This document shows, piece by piece, positions 63,890 through 64,000 of a stretch of DNA of 64,000 bases; positions within the stretch are counted from its first letter, which is position 1, and the number at the start of each line of letters is the position of its first letter. The DNA comes from Brachyspira sp949287565 (GTDB lineage Bacteria; Spirochaetota; Brachyspiria; Brachyspirales; Brachyspiraceae): NCBI RefSeq assembly GCF_036997615.1, contig NZ_JAWLQA010000006.1. The stretch is one strand, 5' to 3'. Under the pieces are notes generated by a model. The model was not told where the DNA came from, made no database searches, and was given only the letters and a program-made list of their open reading frames with translations. A program made the translations under genes and the position numbers.

Positions 63890-64000
63890 GCAGAGTGTTG
63901 GTCGGCTCACTTTTTTGTTATTGCCATGCTCTTTTAATAGCCTCCGTTTTCAAGTTTTATCTGTGAACCATGCACAAAGCCATGAATTGCATTTTTTCCG

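Noticed and set aside
63839..63910. 24-residue N-terminal extension of the DUF4234-like protein
   Set aside because: It uses GTG, reads through a hairpin-rich GC leader and lacks a ribosome site, while the ATG at 63838 has AGGAAA.

Overview
The window is very AT-rich and reads as a spirochaete chromosome, almost certainly genus Brachyspira. The evidence is the spirochaete-type V-ATPase operon with a DUF2764 subunit in place of several canonical stalk subunits, a butyrate-type acyl-CoA dehydrogenase/Etf cluster, tandem bacteriohemerythrins, orphan lipoproteins and PTS-based beta-glucoside use. The genus call is inference from gene content and composition; no database was searched.

Layout. 1-5104 (minus): a tightly coupled operon of two dynamin-like GTPases, a tail-anchored protein, an unlisted 58-residue ORF and the start of a further protein cut by the window edge. 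5348-12933 (minus): the V-type ATPase operon E, DUF2764, A, B, D, I, K, whose proteolipid carries the Na+-ligand pattern of Enterococcus NtpK. 13912-14442: hpt. 14676-21278 (minus): CoA-transferase, GntP-type permease, MaoC hydratase, acyl-CoA dehydrogenase, EtfB, EtfA, which together look like uptake and reduction of a short-chain hydroxy acid. 22039-26541: a PIN-domain protein, a nucleotide-sugar dehydratase and lepA. 26642-30106: a single-chain restriction-modification-specificity enzyme whose promoter is almost identical to that of lepA.

30280-35692 (plus): two tandem solute-binding lipoproteins, an orphan EIIA-Man, MgtC and two unknown proteins. 36933-39791: an SMC protein without a recognisable hinge. 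40279-42402: an Imm17-like membrane protein coupled to a uracil-DNA-glycosylase-like protein, then an exported ankyrin protein. 42474-52713: rex, a sirtuin, two hemerythrins, eno, a lipoprotein, an EIIA-Ntr, kdsB, gpmA and small unknowns. 53355-62431 (minus): two tandem beta-glucoside PTS operons (antiterminator, BglP, 6-phospho-beta-glucosidase). The second has a truncated and frameshifted antiterminator, but clear RAT antiterminator sites remain before both bglP genes. 63272-63838: a small DUF4234-like membrane protein.

The most distinctive non-coding feature is a modular intergenic repeat found at seven places. It is built of three nested inverted pairs of short GC-rich blocks in an AT-rich background (A: CGCACGGT/ACCGTGCG; B: CTTGGGCGGGTG/CACCCACCCAAG; C: AGGGTGGGG/CCCCACCCTCT), in the order A-B-C-C'-B'-A. 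A pairs lie directly at, or even overlap, the stop codons of neighbouring genes. A roughly 400 bp near-identical copy of one such unit, including the tail of a bglA gene, sits downstream of the other bglA gene. Two hypermutable tracts are also visible: seven copies of a 7-bp repeat at 36485 and a G9 run inside the CoA-transferase gene.
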